Shown: positions 46,173-58,545, counted from the stretch's first letter. The stretch: DNA of 64,000 nucleotides from Gloeopeniophorella convolvens (GCA_022496205.1 WTXD01000049.1:62001-126000), one strand, 5' to 3'. The notes: generated from the letters alone by a model not told the origin. Program-made: numbers and translations.

Positions 46173-49119
46173 CTATCGAAGCTCATCGCTTCTCTTTTTC
46201 TTCCCAGGAACGGATCTCAATCGCGGCCCGCGCTTGTCTCGGGCGGGTTCGCCATCAGCCGACTTCCTCCGTCTCTTCGCAAGTTGGACATCGCTATCCT
46301 GTAGGGTTGACGACGGTCTTGCCTTCTTCGCTTTGGTGTCGTTCTGGGCTTGTTCATACATCTCCGTCCAACGCATAGCCACTAGATGTGACACTCACCG
46401 GACCTGTTTGTTGGCGCGCGGTTCGGCGCTGAACGACCTGAATGTTCTCGATAGAGAACTCAATGATCAAGGTCCCCTTCGCTTGCTTTGCATTTGCCCC
46501 ACAACCTTCAGCCTCCGAGGTAACCTTGGCCTGAGAAGAGTCGTCTCCCTTTTTTCTCTCCTCTTGCTCGGCAGCCCGCCACTCCTCGAAGAGAGGGGAG
46601 ACTGCAGGGTTGTTGTTTGCCCAACGCAGCACACGGAGAGCGCTCGCGTGATCGCGCAGCTCCAGGAAACCGTAGCCCTTGCTGCGACCCTTCCCAGTCA
46701 GTGGATCGACGCGGTCCGCCTGACGCACGATCTTCGCTTGACGGACTTTCGGGATCTCTTTTTTCTTCTTCGACTTGGGGTCCTCCTCCGCGGGTTCGTC
46801 TCGGGAGACCTCCTCTTCAGTGAGCCCCACGCGGCTGCCTGCCAACACATCCTCATCGAAAGCGTGCATTGCATGTCGCGCCAGGCGCTTCAACATACGC
46901 TCCGTCACAAAAATCGGTAGCTGTCGGATGCTGAGGCGCGTTTTGGAGATGTATAAGGATGGGTTAGAGCGCAGCAATGTTCTGCGAGCGTTGTACGCAT
47001 CCGTGCGTTTCTCGAGCTCTGCAGCGGGGAGTGTGTCGGCAGCTGGGGTTCCAGGCAATATCACTGACGGAATGTTTACTTGCGCTGATAATAGTATCGT
47101 GCTGCAGCACTCACCACCTTCACGGAGCAGATACATATTGCGCTTATCGGCCTTCTCGCGTGCCCTTTCTCCCTCCTCCTTGAGCTTGCCTGCCTCCTCG
47201 CGCGTCACAGCACGAACGACATCCAATGTGCGCCCATGAAGAACCAAACTTTGAGCCGAGAGCGCGGATGGGTCGGGGGTCAGTATAGATGCCATGGCAA
47301 AGGGGTTCTTTTTGGGCTGTAATACGACGTCAGGAGCCAGACCTCGGGTGTGTAGGACTTGCACAGACCAACGACGCTTCAGTTTCCCCCGTCATCTCTG
47401 CACGTAGGATGTTGCTCTGTTCGATGACCTTATCTGCATCGGCGAGATTCCAGAAGCAGACGAAGCCAGTGCCGCGCGAACGCCCCGTTGCTGCGTCCAT
47501 AGTGATACGCGCGTACCGCAAAGGCCCAAATTTACGGAATCTTGTGTAGATGCAATTGAGGCCGACATGAACCACGCCAGGCAAAAGATGCAGGCTCACA
47601 GATCTCGTAGTTCATCTTCAGTTGCAAGGAATGGGATATTCCGCACGAAAAGTGTCGTTCCAGCTTCTGGAGGCGGGAGAGTCGGCCTGGCCTTCTCCTC
47701 GCTAGCGTCGTCCATCTCGGTATCGGAGTCGTCCGTCTCATGGTGGACGTCTCCGCGGCTGTGGTGCAGCTCTGGTTCGTCGGTATCACTTTCGACACTT
47801 CCTTCTTCGTCTTCGCTGGTCGGCTCGTTCTGCGACCCATCTGCAGCTTCCCCATTGAGGACCTTCTTCTCACTCTCCCACTTGTCCTTGCTGAGCGCCC
47901 AGTCAACAGCGATGGTCCTCCCAAGATCTTTGGCACCGTCCTTCGCTTCGGCTTGCTTCTTCTCTTCTCGGCGCGCCTTCTTCGTCTTCTGTTTATCACC
48001 GACGAGGTCCGCTGCGAGACCGGTGTACACGCGCATGCCGTTACTAACGGACATGGCCGCTTCGGCCTCCTTCTTGTTCCACATCCACACAAACGCAAAA
48101 CCTTTTCCTCGCGGCTGCGCGCGGGGCATATCGCTCTCTGCCTTGGCATCACTGTCTTCGTGACCTGCATCGGCACGAGGTATGTCGATAGAGTAAATTG
48201 ATCCATGAGGGAGGAAGACGGCGCGAAGGTCCTGCTCGGTGATATCGAATGGTAAATTCCGCACGATGAGACGGCTCGCACGGCCAGGCTTCGAGGCGGA
48301 CGCGCGCGACTGCTTGACCGCGCCGTCAAGTCGCTTTTTGAGGGAGGCAGACAGCAGTGAACCTTTGAATACGTGAGCATGTAACTTGTCGACCGCTTCC
48401 TGTGCTGTGCTGGGGGAAGAGAACAGAACATGGGCTGAACCCTTCGTCAGCAACATACTGCGGTTGAAATGTATGCGTGCAGGCGAACCAATCGATGCGT
48501 CCTCCGCGCCACTTTCATCTTTGGTGGGCCATTGCACCTCCCCAGCACCTTCGCACTTCCGGAGCTTCTTCCATAGGGTTTTCGAGTCCACGGAAGAGGG
48601 CAACCCAGATATCACAATTGTGCGTATAGCCAGGGGATCTCGCGGAATAGAATGAGAAATAGGTTTCAGCTTCAAGCTGGTTTGAGCTTTGGAAGGCACT
48701 GAGGATGAAGTAGCTCCAGCGTCTGCTCTTTCTTCCCGGGTAGGCTACCATCGAGGACAGTCAGAGCATTCCCCATCGAGTCTAGTGATGCGACGCACTT
48801 TGTTCGCCGCCCAGTCGACTCGTAGGCTACGCCCATCAAGGGCAATTCCGTTCGCAGATATGCTGTCAAAAGCCGCCTTGGCGTCTTCAGGGATAGCGAA
48901 CGACACGTAGCCGACACCCTTAGACACCCCTGTTCCGTGCTCAAGAACTACAAAGGCTGAGCGTACAGGAGCGATGTCAGAGAAAAGAGTTTTCAAGTCG
49001 GTTGTGGTCGCGGTGTATGGTAGATTTGAAACAAATAGCGTGGAACTGAAAAATGTCAAAAGACGGGATGGAAAGAGAAAGTGTTGCAACTGACCCGTGA
49101 TGAACGAATATTTCCCCAT
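46173..49119 (-). CDS. NOP4: Nucleolar RNA-binding protein, four RRMs (RBM28 family)
   Basis: Starts at 49119 (MGKYSFIT), ends at 46173. RRM1: TLFVSNLPYTATTTDLKTLF and GVGYVSFAIPEDA. RRM2: RLIVRNLPFDITEQDLRAVF and GKGFAFVWMWNK. A long acidic linker (SEDEEGSVESDTDEPE) precedes RRM3: TTLFVRNIPFLATEDELRDL and GTGFVCFWNLADADKV. RRM4: RLSIRQLPIFVTERMLKRLA and GYGFLELRDHASALRVL. A Lys/Arg-rich tail (RRRKSADGEP, GKKKRS) suits nucleolar targeting. Four RRMs with the divergent fourth and the acidic linker match yeast Nop4 and animal RBM28, needed for 27S pre-rRNA processing and 60S assembly. Five introns are implied. A conserved anchor gene beside accessory DNA. Confidence 0.92.
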
Positions 49120-49574
49120 TTTCTCTCTCCTTGCGTTTACCTAGCGTCGACATGTATGTCACCGAAGACGAGCAGTGGCTACTGAAGGTGGACGTAGGAT
49201 GTGCTGCGGCCCGACGCGAGTGGGCATCGTCCTCACGTGCCGTCCCGGTCAACCAACTCCTGCTTGGCTCCTTCACCCATCGTCATGCATCATGTGCGAC
49301 ACTGGACTACGAATGCAACCGCCACACCGCGCTGCATGTGCATACAATGGCAACACTCGGCGGTAGAGGATTAAATAAATACATATCTCCGCATGTAATC
49401 CGCGCCGCACCGTCGTTATCGTTGCTTGCGCCAGACCCACCCGTGCATCACTGAAAATGAAGTGAAAGCGAACAAGTATTTTACACTGAATCATGAAATC
49501 TATCTAGGTCACGATAAAAATCCGTCTCGGGAAACGCGTAGCGAAGAGACAACCATCATACCAGATCCTCGCAG
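49120..49574. other. Intergenic between NOP4 and O-methyltransferase 2
   Basis: Promoter side of NOP4 and 3' side of the methyltransferase, both on the minus strand. No gene seen. Confidence 0.5.
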
Positions 49575-51532
49575 TCACAGTTCCGTCTCAAGAGTGACTA
49601 CATCCTCGTTGTCCGAGCCCGACTCTTGCAGAGGCATGGGTGCGCACTCGATGGCGGAAACCAGTCCGCGCATTGCGTGAACTTGCACTATCCGGAGACC
49701 ACCCTGTAGGATAACTTGTTTCCATTCACGCTATATGGCCATATCAGAGACCATTAGAACACAGAGAATTTGCATCGACATACCATGGACCGCTCAAGCG
49801 CGTTGAACGTCGCCATCATTTGCATGCCCAGACCAAGCGACATCTTCGCGTTGGCGCCGAAGTTAGCGGGGATATACGCCGGTGGTGTCAGAGCGCGATG
49901 CTGCTTCTCCCCTGCCAGATCATCCAGAGTAACTACTCCATCTCCGTTGCTATCGAAAGATGATACTGTATTTGGCGAGGATATAACTTCGATGATGATG
50001 ATGCGAGCCTGTATAGTGTCATACGTATCAGCTCTGTACCCATAACGTTATCAGGTCCGCGAAACTCTATACCGAAGGCGGTGCAACGCGGGTGATGTTC
50101 TTCAAAATGTTGACCTATGGGGCGGTGAGCGAGGTGGCAACTGTCAATTCAATGACACCTACACAAGCATGGTCGGGCCAGTCGTGGCTTGCGATTGACG
50201 ATGGCGTGAGTAAGGATCCACCGAGATACATGCGTGCGGCTTACAGGATGTAGCGAAGCAGGTAGACATGGTTCTCACCAAATCTGGGCTGGACATCGAA
50301 GAAGTTTACCGGCTCCGGTACAACACGTCCCTCTTTGGCAAAAAGAGGCGCCCGTCGCTCGATGTTCCCCTGGGCAATGGGCATTACTTCTGGTAAGTCT
50401 TGGATGAAGAATCGGCTCTTAGGGAGCCTGAAGCACGCAGGTCAAGCGACTCGGTAGTGTGGCGGTGAGAAAAAAGGCGTACAGCTCTGCCAGTGATATC
50501 GATAAGTTCCCTTGTCCACCCCCGCAATCGACAAATGTATACGAGTCGAACTTTTGCCAAGGAAAGTCGCGAATGATAGCAGAGTAATAGGCATCGCCTA
50601 AGGACTAGAGAGAAAGAAATACAATGTCAAAGAGCGGCACGCCCTTCCTCACAGGATGCGTACTTACCTGGACGGAACTTGCCCACTGCGTTAGATACTC
50701 GGGGTGTTGTTTCATCCAAGCAAAAAGGGTCAGAGGTGTCCGCTTGGCCAATTGAAATGCGGTATGATTGGGCTGTCGGGAGTACTTCCATTCCGGGTGC
50801 GTGATATGGGACATCAAAGCCAGGGCATATGATGGCTTTCCTTCCGTCCTGAATATGTCGATGGGCGTCGGTAATGCCTCGACAGACATGAGAAAAGTGC
50901 GCACATGATCCATTTCCGCCCATTGTTCCCGACTTGTAGCTCCAGCGCAGGACGAGTAAGAGTAAAGGTGCCCTCTGACGTCTCGTGAAGCCAGCCCTGT
51001 GAGGCAAGGAAACGGAGGATGACGGTGAGCTTGACAGCGTCGATGTCGAATTCCCTTTGCAGATCCAGAACCGATGCGCCTTCCGCAGGGGTAGATGTCT
51101 TGTCTGCTAGCCGATCATATATTCCTGTTTTGACCAGTATATCCAAAGTGGCGGTATCATAGACGGCAAACGACTGCTCTACGACCTTCTCATATGGTGG
51201 CTGGAGAAGGTTCTTCAGCTGGCCCTACCAAGGGGTCAGCGTGAGTCTAACAGGATATGAGGCTTCATACTATGGATGCTGTCATACCATATGACTGACG
51301 TCAATGCCGGAACCCAATAGCCATGAACTGACTCACCAAGGGCCAGACGCCGTGCCTCGTACAACCTGGGTGAGCACACAAAGGTGGGTTCGTCCAGTGG
51401 GTGTCTCTCCGATGCGTGGTTGGAAAGCTCAGGGAGCTTGTTCTGTCGAATCTCATCTCGGATTGCATTGAGAGCCTCATTGATAGAGGCCTGAAGGGAG
51501 TCTAGCTCGGACAGTACTATTGGTGCAACCAT
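49575..51532 (-). CDS. SAM-dependent O-methyltransferase 2, with EF-hand-like loop
   Basis: Starts at 51532 (MVAPIVLSELDSLQASINEA), ends at 49575. Dimerisation and winged-helix part: LDILVKTGIYDRLADKTS and VILRFLASQGWLHETSEGTF. Substrate part: HPEWKYSRQPNHTAFQLAKR. SAM site: TFVDCGGGQGNLSISLAE with FFIQDLPEVMPIAQGN; then PVNFFDVQP and the catalytic-base region LLRYILHDWPDHACVNIL. After IIIIEVI the chain carries DSNGDGVVTLDD (49919-49954), a perfect EF-hand loop pattern, where relatives have a short variable loop; then ANFGANAKMSLGLGMQMMATFNALE. The end is acidic (SGSDNEDVVTLETEL). About nine exons. Methylation of a hydroxylated aromatic is likely; not part of one operon-like unit with OMT 1. 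Confidence 0.85.
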
Positions 51533-53400
51533 TGGGCGTAGGGAAATCTAACAGGGAAGTTCGGGGAGCTAGTGGATGTAGAGGAAAGGACAGAGGACAA
51601 CCTCTATATAAATCCGGGTGATGCTGTTAAGGTGTTGATGGCCGCCAAGAGCCGCATCTCTCAAAGTAGAGCGGAAGAAGCTCTTCCAGAACGGAGTTGG
51701 CATGTAGGGGACGGCATCAGGGTGTGGTCGGCGCCACGATTCATTCTCTGTGTTAATGGGGCCTGAGGCTCAGAGGTTCTATGGAAAGCCAGCGGTCAAA
51801 CTTACTCTGGTCTCCATTCCCCACAACGCCGGGACAGCGAGATGAGTGGAACAACACATTGGAGTGGTTCCATCCCAGATCGCGATAACATGGAGTTGGT
51901 ATGGCTAGATCGAACGCTCACAATCAATCACAATCACAGAAGGCTTTCGCGGGGTAGTTGACGTGCACATGATGACGAGAGGCGGAATGTGATTCGTTTG
52001 AAACGAGAGGAATACCGGTCTCGGCTCTATCTGCGGCGACGTACTGAGATACGGCCACGTGATAAAGAGCTACTTGCGAAGCGCAGCGCACCAACATGGT
52101 TTCGGACGCGCGCGGAAGGTTGTAGCTTGAGAAAACATATAAGAAAAGAAGGGGTAGAGCTTGATGCGAACTCGAACAGGGGGGACCCGCCCAAAACCAC
52201 ACTTAACGCGCCCTCAAGGTAGAGATCTTCTGGGATTCGTCCCTCGAAGGCCTAAGCCGCCAACGGACCCGACTCATGTGGCCAACAGGACTTCAATAGA
52301 CTCCGACACACAAACCAACAGTGTTGATAGATCAGGGCTGGTTCCGGGAACCCAGAGCCCTCGTGGTGCCGAGTGCCGCGGCGCTCGCGAGCCTTCGCAA
52401 GCTGGGGCTGAAGCGCTGACTACGTGCGACGGGGGAAGATTGAGCGGCGACAGCTACAGCGGGCAGCATGGCGACACGCTCGATCTGCAGTTCGGCCATC
52501 GACGAAGTCGGGATCTGTGCTCTTGCATCCCGTGACTAGGTCGCTGCTGAAGCGAAGCGACAGCAAACGTCCCTGCGACTTGCACTTTCACACATAAGTA
52601 ACAAGCAAACTGATCGGCGGCTTCTAATCGGGACAAAAAGTTATTCAGAGTCTCGGACGCGTCACGCTGGCGTTTAAGGGGAAGCGAGACCAGACGGCGA
52701 CCATGATCAGAAAAGCAAGCTCGGGCCAAGAGTGTTCGAAGAGTGTTCGAACCGCTTGAGTGCGGGAACCTGCGGAAAGGACGGGGAGTGTGTCGCGGCA
52801 GACCTTCTCATATCAAGCGCATGAGGTGTCGCACGTTCTTGGGAATGTCAGGACCAAGGCCAGGTCAATCTTCTCAGTACAGTACGAAAATAACCTGGAG
52901 CTGCATGGCACCCTTCATTTGCAATACGTTTCAATGAGTCTGCACGGGTTTCGCTGGTTGGTAGGTTGATATATGGGGTGTGGGAACACGGGTGACGATG
53001 ATGGGAGGTCCACCGTCCGGGCGCTGTCCGGGACCGTGACGCATGACAGCCAACTCCCTCGCTCGAGCGAGACATTGATTGCGCAAACGTGGACCATGTC
53101 TCTGCGGCCGTGCGCGTGGGTACCCAGGGGTACCCACAGTGACGCCGCGAAAGCCGTCGTCAAATTAACCGACCCAGATGGCACAGAATGATGGTGCCCT
53201 TTTGATTGCAGTCGCGACCTGGCATCAGCTTCGTCAAACCTTGTCGTTAATCCCCCACAAACGCCCTGTCGACTGCCAGCTGTCTGTCATAGATCTGTTG
53301 CTGTGTCCTATAAAATACTCGATCATGCATCAGCTGCTCGCCGTACCGATAATCCTCTCTGGTCGTGAACCTGGGCGGATTCTCATCGACTTTTCATACC
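51533..53400. other. Divergent intergenic region between O-methyltransferase 2 and GMC 2
   Basis: 1.87 kb with no supported gene. It should contain both promoters. A direct repeat of GAGTGTTCGA occurs near 52731-52750, and the 22-bp dyad before GMC 2 is listed separately. Confidence 0.45.
53116..53137. repeat. 10-bp-arm inverted repeat upstream of GMC 2
   Basis: GTGGGTACCC (53116-53125), spacer AG, GGGTACCCAC (53128-53137). A perfect dyad 264 bp before the GMC 2 start, each arm itself containing the palindrome GGGTACCC. Candidate binding site for a dimeric regulator; no known factor is claimed. Confidence 0.45.
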
Positions 53401-55644
53401 ATGTTCTTACCGCGCCGATTATCACTCCTTTCCCTGTCCCTCTCTTTCGGGTGCTCATTGGGCGCGCTATTCACCGATCCCTCTCAGCTTCCCCAAGGCA
53501 AGACTTATGACTACATTGTAGTAGGCTGTGAGTGAGAATGGTTCATCCTGGGAACCCCGAGTCCTTACGCATAATAGCCGGAGCTGGTGGAGGTGTTATT
53601 GGGTCGCGTCTGTCAGAGCTTTCTGGCGTTAACGTGCTCATCATCGAGGCAGGTATCAAGTAAGTCCAGTGCCCACGTCATCGGCGGGAGCAACTTGTAA
53701 CCCTTCGTAGCGTCGATGGGGTCCTTGAGACGGAGATACCATTCCTGGGACCGAACTTGATCGGTACCAGCTTTGACTGGAACTTTACTACGACGCCGCA
53801 GGCGGGTTTGAACGGCCGCTCCATTGCCTACGCTCGCGGTCATGCGCTCGGGGGCTCCACATCCATCAGTGAGCGTTGCACATGATGTATCTCAACAAAG
53901 CTAACCCTTGTCGTAGACTTCCTGGTGTACACCAGAGGGTCTGAAGATGACTGGGACCGCTTCGCCAGCACCACAGGCGACAAGGGTTGGTCCTGGTCTG
54001 CACTGCAACCCTACATCAAGAAGGTAACAATTTCCGAACGCCGCCTGCCGATTGGATCTCATTGGTCTGTAGATGGAGAAGCTGGTTGCTCCGGCGGACA
54101 ACCACAACACCCAGGGGCAAATCAATCCTTCAATTCATGGGACGTCGGGACCTGTCGACGTCTCCCTTCCGGGATTTGGACTCCCAACAGATTCGAGAGT
54201 GATTGCTGCGACGGGTGATCTGGGTTCTCAATTCCCCTTCAATGAGGACATGAACTCTGGAAACACTATTGGCGTTGGTGAGTTTTTGTTGGTCTTACAT
54301 CGCCATGATCTCTTATCGGAGGCGTAGGTTGGGTGCAGTACACGATTGGCGGCGGTCAACGCGCAAGTTCATACACGTCCTACATCAAGCCTGCGCTGGG
54401 TCGTCCAAACTTCGATGTTCTTATCAATACCCAGGTCACTAAGATCATTCAGACCGGGACGTCGTCCGGGAAGCCCGTATTCCGTGGCGTTCAGTTCGCC
54501 ACCTCCGCCTCCGGTGAGTTTATCAAGGCTACTTGAGTCGTTGATATTTCTGATGGTTACTACACAGCCCCGAGGTTCTCGCTCAATGCCACCACTGAAG
54601 TCATCTTGAGTGCTGGAGCTGTGCAGACTCCTCAGTTGTTACTACTTTCCGGAATCGGTGATTCTGGCGCCCTCTCCAAGCTCGGTATCAAGACCATTGT
54701 CAATAATGCGAACGTGGGTGAGAATCTACAGGACCACGTATTACTCTCCAGTCCCTTCACGGTCAATTCAACTCAGACCTTTGACCTCATCTTCCAAAAC
54801 CCGGATGTTGCGAACAGCTTGGTCTCGCAATGGACGTCTTCTCATACTGGCGAGCTTGTATTGGGCCCTGCCAATCAGCTTGGTTGGTTCCGGCTCCCAA
54901 GCAGTGCGATCCCGTCGGACCCGTCTGCCGGCCCTACATCAGGGCACTACGAATTTATCTTCACTGTAAGCAGGGTCCATGGCTATCGCGGTTGTGGTCA
55001 TGCTAAAGGCATTTGTAGAACGGTTTCGTCTCCTTTGCTGTTCCCTCCCCGCCAACTGGGAACTACTTCAGCTTGTTCACCAACGTCGTCTCTCCCGCTT
55101 CGCGTGAGTGTGCACTTACTGGCCTTAATGCACCCTTAACCTGTTGATCTAGGTGGAACTGTCACCCTCAAGTCATCGAATCCCTTCGATGCTCCTCTGG
55201 TCGATCCCGGATTGCTCAGCTCTCCTACTGATATTGCTATCATGCGTGAGGCGATCAAGGCAGGAAAGACATTCATGGCGGACAAAGCGTGGAACGGGTG
55301 GATCCTTGAGCCGTTCGGCGATTTCGCCAATGCTGTGACCGATGCACAGATTGAAGCATACGCAAGACAGTTCTCGACCACAGTCTGGCACCCTTCTGGA
55401 TCTGCTGCTGCAGGACAGACGAATGGTGGTGGCGTCCTCAACCCCGACCTGACCGTGAAGGGCACAGTGGGCCTCCGTGTCGTCGATGCTAGCGCTTTCG
55501 TAAGTAGCTTTTTTGATCGTTCAATCATGAAACTAAGACTACCACGCTCAGCCCTTCGTCCCCGCCGCGCACACTCAAGCCCCAACCTACATCCTGGCTG
55601 AGCGTGCTGCAGATCTCATCAAGGCTGCTCGTCAACGCAAGTAG
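53401..55644 (+). CDS. GMC oxidoreductase 2, secreted, aryl-alcohol-oxidase-like
   Basis: Starts at 53401 ([24 protein letters not shown]), a signal peptide, then [20 protein letters not shown] for FAD. GMC signatures: [20 protein letters not shown] and [19 protein letters not shown]. The FAD-linked segment [11 protein letters not shown] follows. Catalytic histidines sit in [10 protein letters not shown] and [18 protein letters not shown]; the end is [12 protein letters not shown]. About 590 residues over roughly ten exons, usual for aryl-alcohol oxidase. Such enzymes oxidise aromatic alcohols and feed H2O2 to ligninolytic peroxidases; pyranose dehydrogenase is the close alternative, since sequence motifs alone do not separate them. 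The signal peptide sets it apart from GMC 1. Confidence 0.88.
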
Positions 55645-56233
55645 CTCCGTTCGAGCCATCCAACTGCAATCTGACGCGTACCACACCGTCAAGGTACTGA
55701 TGCGCGGGAGGGTACCATACGAACAGACAGTTTTTTGAGGTGGACAACGCTCTTCAGTGACCTTATTTTGTGACTGGTGTAATCCGGGTTGATCACTTTT
55801 CGACGAAGAACTTTCACACTACATAGTTTATCCCCAATGAAGGGACGCCATACTTTAATCAGCATTCATGGAAGTAATTAAAGTCAACTCGAGATACTCC
55901 CTGTGCTCCGATTCTCGAATGGGCAGTGCCCGACGAGGTAGCGCGGATGCGTACTTACCTTCATAATTCCCCCTCACTTCCAGCTGGTGCTGCAGCTCCG
56001 TGCTTTCAACCACTTGACCATCGACGCGCGAGAGGTTGGGTCCAACACCAAGCAAGGCGAATAGCCCGTTCTCATTCGACTTATTAGAATCAACCTCATA
56101 CACACGTCACTTGTGGGTCCCTGAGTCGATATAACCCTATGCATAATGATACAATATGGGGCAATTTTGCAAGTCTCCCGGGCTTTAGAGCCAGGACACT
56201 GCATACTCTCCCGATAATAGTTCTTTCTTCACT
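55645..56233. other. Short intergenic stretch
   Basis: Convergent 3' ends of GMC 2 (plus) and the coiled-coil protein (minus). Holds at most the doubtful small ORF at 55884-56103. Confidence 0.45.
55884..56103 (-). CDS. Doubtful small ORF with possible intron
   Basis: ATG at 56103 gives MYEVDSNKSNENG and GVGPNLSRVDGQVV, up to a GTAAGT donor after NYE. A cag acceptor near 55902 would add GSISS and a stop, for about 54 residues. No family recognised; listed only because frame and splice signals agree. Confidence 0.22.
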
Positions 56234-57344
56234 CTAGTCTGCGAGTGGCCGAAGGGCGTCTTCGGCGGCCTGGCTCAGAGAAAGGAACGCGTCGAGCAAT
56301 GCGGGGACGACGAAAGGCTCTCGACACTCGGCTTGGATATCTTGCAAGGCCTGAGTGTGGCGCATCCGCTCCCGAGCAAGCTGGGCCTCGACTCTCGTGC
56401 GTGCGGCAATTTGTTCTTCTAACTCAACACGCAGTGTTTGCACATGCGCCAGTATTGTCGGAAGAGACGCTATATCCCGTGAGCGGAGGGAACTAATAGC
56501 ATGACTTGGGAGACATACAGGCAAAATCCCGATGGGGGAGACCATAGCCTTCGAGCGCATCCATCAGGGCAGCCTCCGCAGAGAGGTGCGACGAATCCGT
56601 GTTGGAGGGCACTGAGTCGCCCGGCGGAGGAGACCGATTTTCCACAAATGGGCGCTGCTTAGGAAGGATTTTGCGCTGTTCCGATGGGATTATATATCTT
56701 CAGAATGCATGCGATACTCAGTACGGAGTAGATGGCAGCGGATGATCATGCGCACACCCCCAAGAAGATGCTGAGTATGTGAGCGAGACTTGCGAAGCTG
56801 ATAGAAGAAGCATGCATACACGGATTGCTCTCGGAGCGCTTCCGGGTCCACCTGGCTGCACGCACTCACAACAGAACGGACAATCTGGTCCTGGTGGGAG
56901 CATGATGCATCAGTAACTACTGACTGGAGACGCAAGCCTCACGTTGGCGGTTCCGAAGTCCCAGAATACATCCAGGGCGCCCAGGTCGATATCAGGCCTC
57001 ACGATGTTCGTCGTCTTGGGATGTGGTAGACCAAGGCTGGTGAGCACCGTCCGGAGCCAAGGGGCCAGCGACTGAACGCGTTTCCGGCCTGAAGATAGCA
57101 CTCGGGTCCCAGCAAGGCCCTCAAAGGTGATGCGCAGAGCGAGCGTAGCAATCGCATCCTTCTGTGCTGCTGCCGATGGATGACTCGGCATCCTTCGGAG
57201 CACTTTCACTGCGAGTCGGTCGTGGTTGCTATGATTGAACCCGGTTGGGCCGGTCCTTCGCTGTCCCTCGTGCTCAGGAGCTCTCGGAAGTCTCCGGACC
57301 GCACAAGCACCAAGCACCCTCAAGCACCGCACGAGCAAAATCAT
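56234..57344 (-). CDS. Conserved unknown protein with C-terminal coiled coil
   Basis: End at 56234 is firm. The start is uncertain: ATG 57344 (MILLVRCLRVLGACAVRRL) is used, but the frame stays open upstream to about 57415 and a 5' exon may be missing. Blocks: RRTGPTGFNHSNHDRLAVKVLRR, ALRITFEGLAGTRVL, SLAPWLRTVLTSLGLPHP, RPDIDLGALDVFWDFGTAN, then after an intron DQIVRSVVSACSQVDPEALR and ACFFYQLRKSRSHTQHLLGG. The last exons give AALMDALEGYGLPHRDFASL and a coiled coil (VELEEQIAARTRVEAQLARE). I know of no characterised member. No membrane helix or signal peptide, so a soluble cytosolic or nuclear protein. Confidence 0.65.
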
Positions 57345-57525
57345 ATCCAGCTGAGCTAGGTCTGGTGTGAGCCCCGCGTGTTGATCAGATTTTTCGACCA
57401 CCTCCCGCCAAGTAAGGGTCGAGGAATGTCAACAAATTCGGTGAATAAGTTCTTCAGGTTTTCATAGTACAGAACGAAAATCTTCCGAATGGTACAAAAT
57501 CGGACGCTATGTTCTCTCAGATACT

Positions 57526-58074
57526 CTAATAGCCCACGCTGATCAAGTAATCGGCGAGACCCTCGACTACGACAGTAGCTTCGGCTGCCTGGGTGGGGGC
57601 GACATACTCTGCAACGAGAATTGCTTGCTTTGTCTTGACAATCACTGCACCGTCGGCCTGATGTCGCGGATGAGTGGGGAGCGTGACAGCCTCAACGGCT
57701 GAACACGCACCTGCTTCTTTCCATATATACTACGGTCGTTTCCTTGAAGGCAGAAAAACTTCTGTCCAGCGAGCCGGAAGCCAGATGCCTGAGTTTGGTC
57801 TAAATGAGTGTGGAGCTGCAAGATGGCTTTCTGCTCTTCCGGAGAAAGCTTGACAGCGATGTAAGTGATGCGCAGCGGAAATTGTAGCAGGGGAAACGCA
57901 CCGAGTAGCCCGTGCTCGCTGCCCAGACGCCGCCCTGCAGCCCGATGATGGCGGCTTTCTGAACCCTGCCACTACCCACAAGGTTGTTATCGACGTATGC
58001 TGTCCATGGATACTTAGGTGAGAAATGGGGAAGTCGATGGGTGATAAGCAGCAGTACACACCCTGCCAGGACAT
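57526..58074 (-). CDS. PFY1: Profilin, actin-monomer-binding protein
   Basis: Starts at 58074 with a 13-nt exon (MSWQ) that joins AYVDNNLVGSGRVQKAAIIG. Then LQGGVWAASTGYS, LSPEEQKAILQLHTHLDQTQ, SGFRLAGQKFFCLQGNDRSIYGKKQ, and the last exon ADGAVIVKTKQAILVAEYVA ending in EGLADYLISVGY. The MSWQ-x-YVD start and DYLI-x-x-GY end are diagnostic. About 126 residues, the standard length. Profilin binds actin monomers, phosphoinositides and proline-rich formins, and drives hyphal-tip actin assembly. Four exons. It is divergent to ORC5 across 471 bp. Confidence 0.95.
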
Positions 58075-58545
58075 GGTAGGAGAACGAGGGTGTAGAGGTG
58101 GGAGTGGTCAGTGAGTGCGCGTGAGGAGTGATCAGAATAGGAGCGGGCGGCGATGGTATCATACACTGGTGGTCATGCTGATTCGGAGATCATCGTCCGA
58201 TATGGCAACAAACCGGTGGCCACGGCCGCCTCTTTCGCGGCTGAGACACCGCAGAGCACCGTCTCTAGCCACGGCTTCGCGGATCCAGGATATCCGTCAT
58301 CGATAGACACGCGGTCAATTTCCGGACAGCGTCTCGTTCTGGGCGGAGCGCCCGCTCAAGCTCAAGGGACGGGGGTCCAGTGTCACATGCACGTTACGTC
58401 CATCACGTGCTATGTTTTGAGACGCGTCCTGAGGCCGCCGAGGGCCGCCGCTATTGCATTGAAGTGAGTCACATCTGCGTTTGTGTCGGGTCACCGGTCA
58501 ACGTTCAACCTCAATACCAACAATCTAGCTGGCCCTGCCCCTTTC
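58075..58545. promoter_or_regulatory. Divergent promoter region between profilin and ORC5
   Basis: Profilin reads left and ORC5 right. An open frame of about 100 codons from ATG 58153 lies here (MVSYTGGHADSEII), with no recognised domain, just 78 bp from the profilin start; I treat it as chance. A 5' ORC5 exon inside this stretch cannot be excluded. Confidence 0.4.

Noticed and set aside
50281..50400. Apparent frameshift in O-methyltransferase 2 near an A/T run
   Set aside because: Re-reading the bases showed LFAKEGRVVPEPVNFF in one continuous frame.
58153..58467. 104-codon frame between profilin and ORC5
   Set aside because: It starts only 78 bp from the divergent profilin start, has no domain, and occupies the expected promoter.
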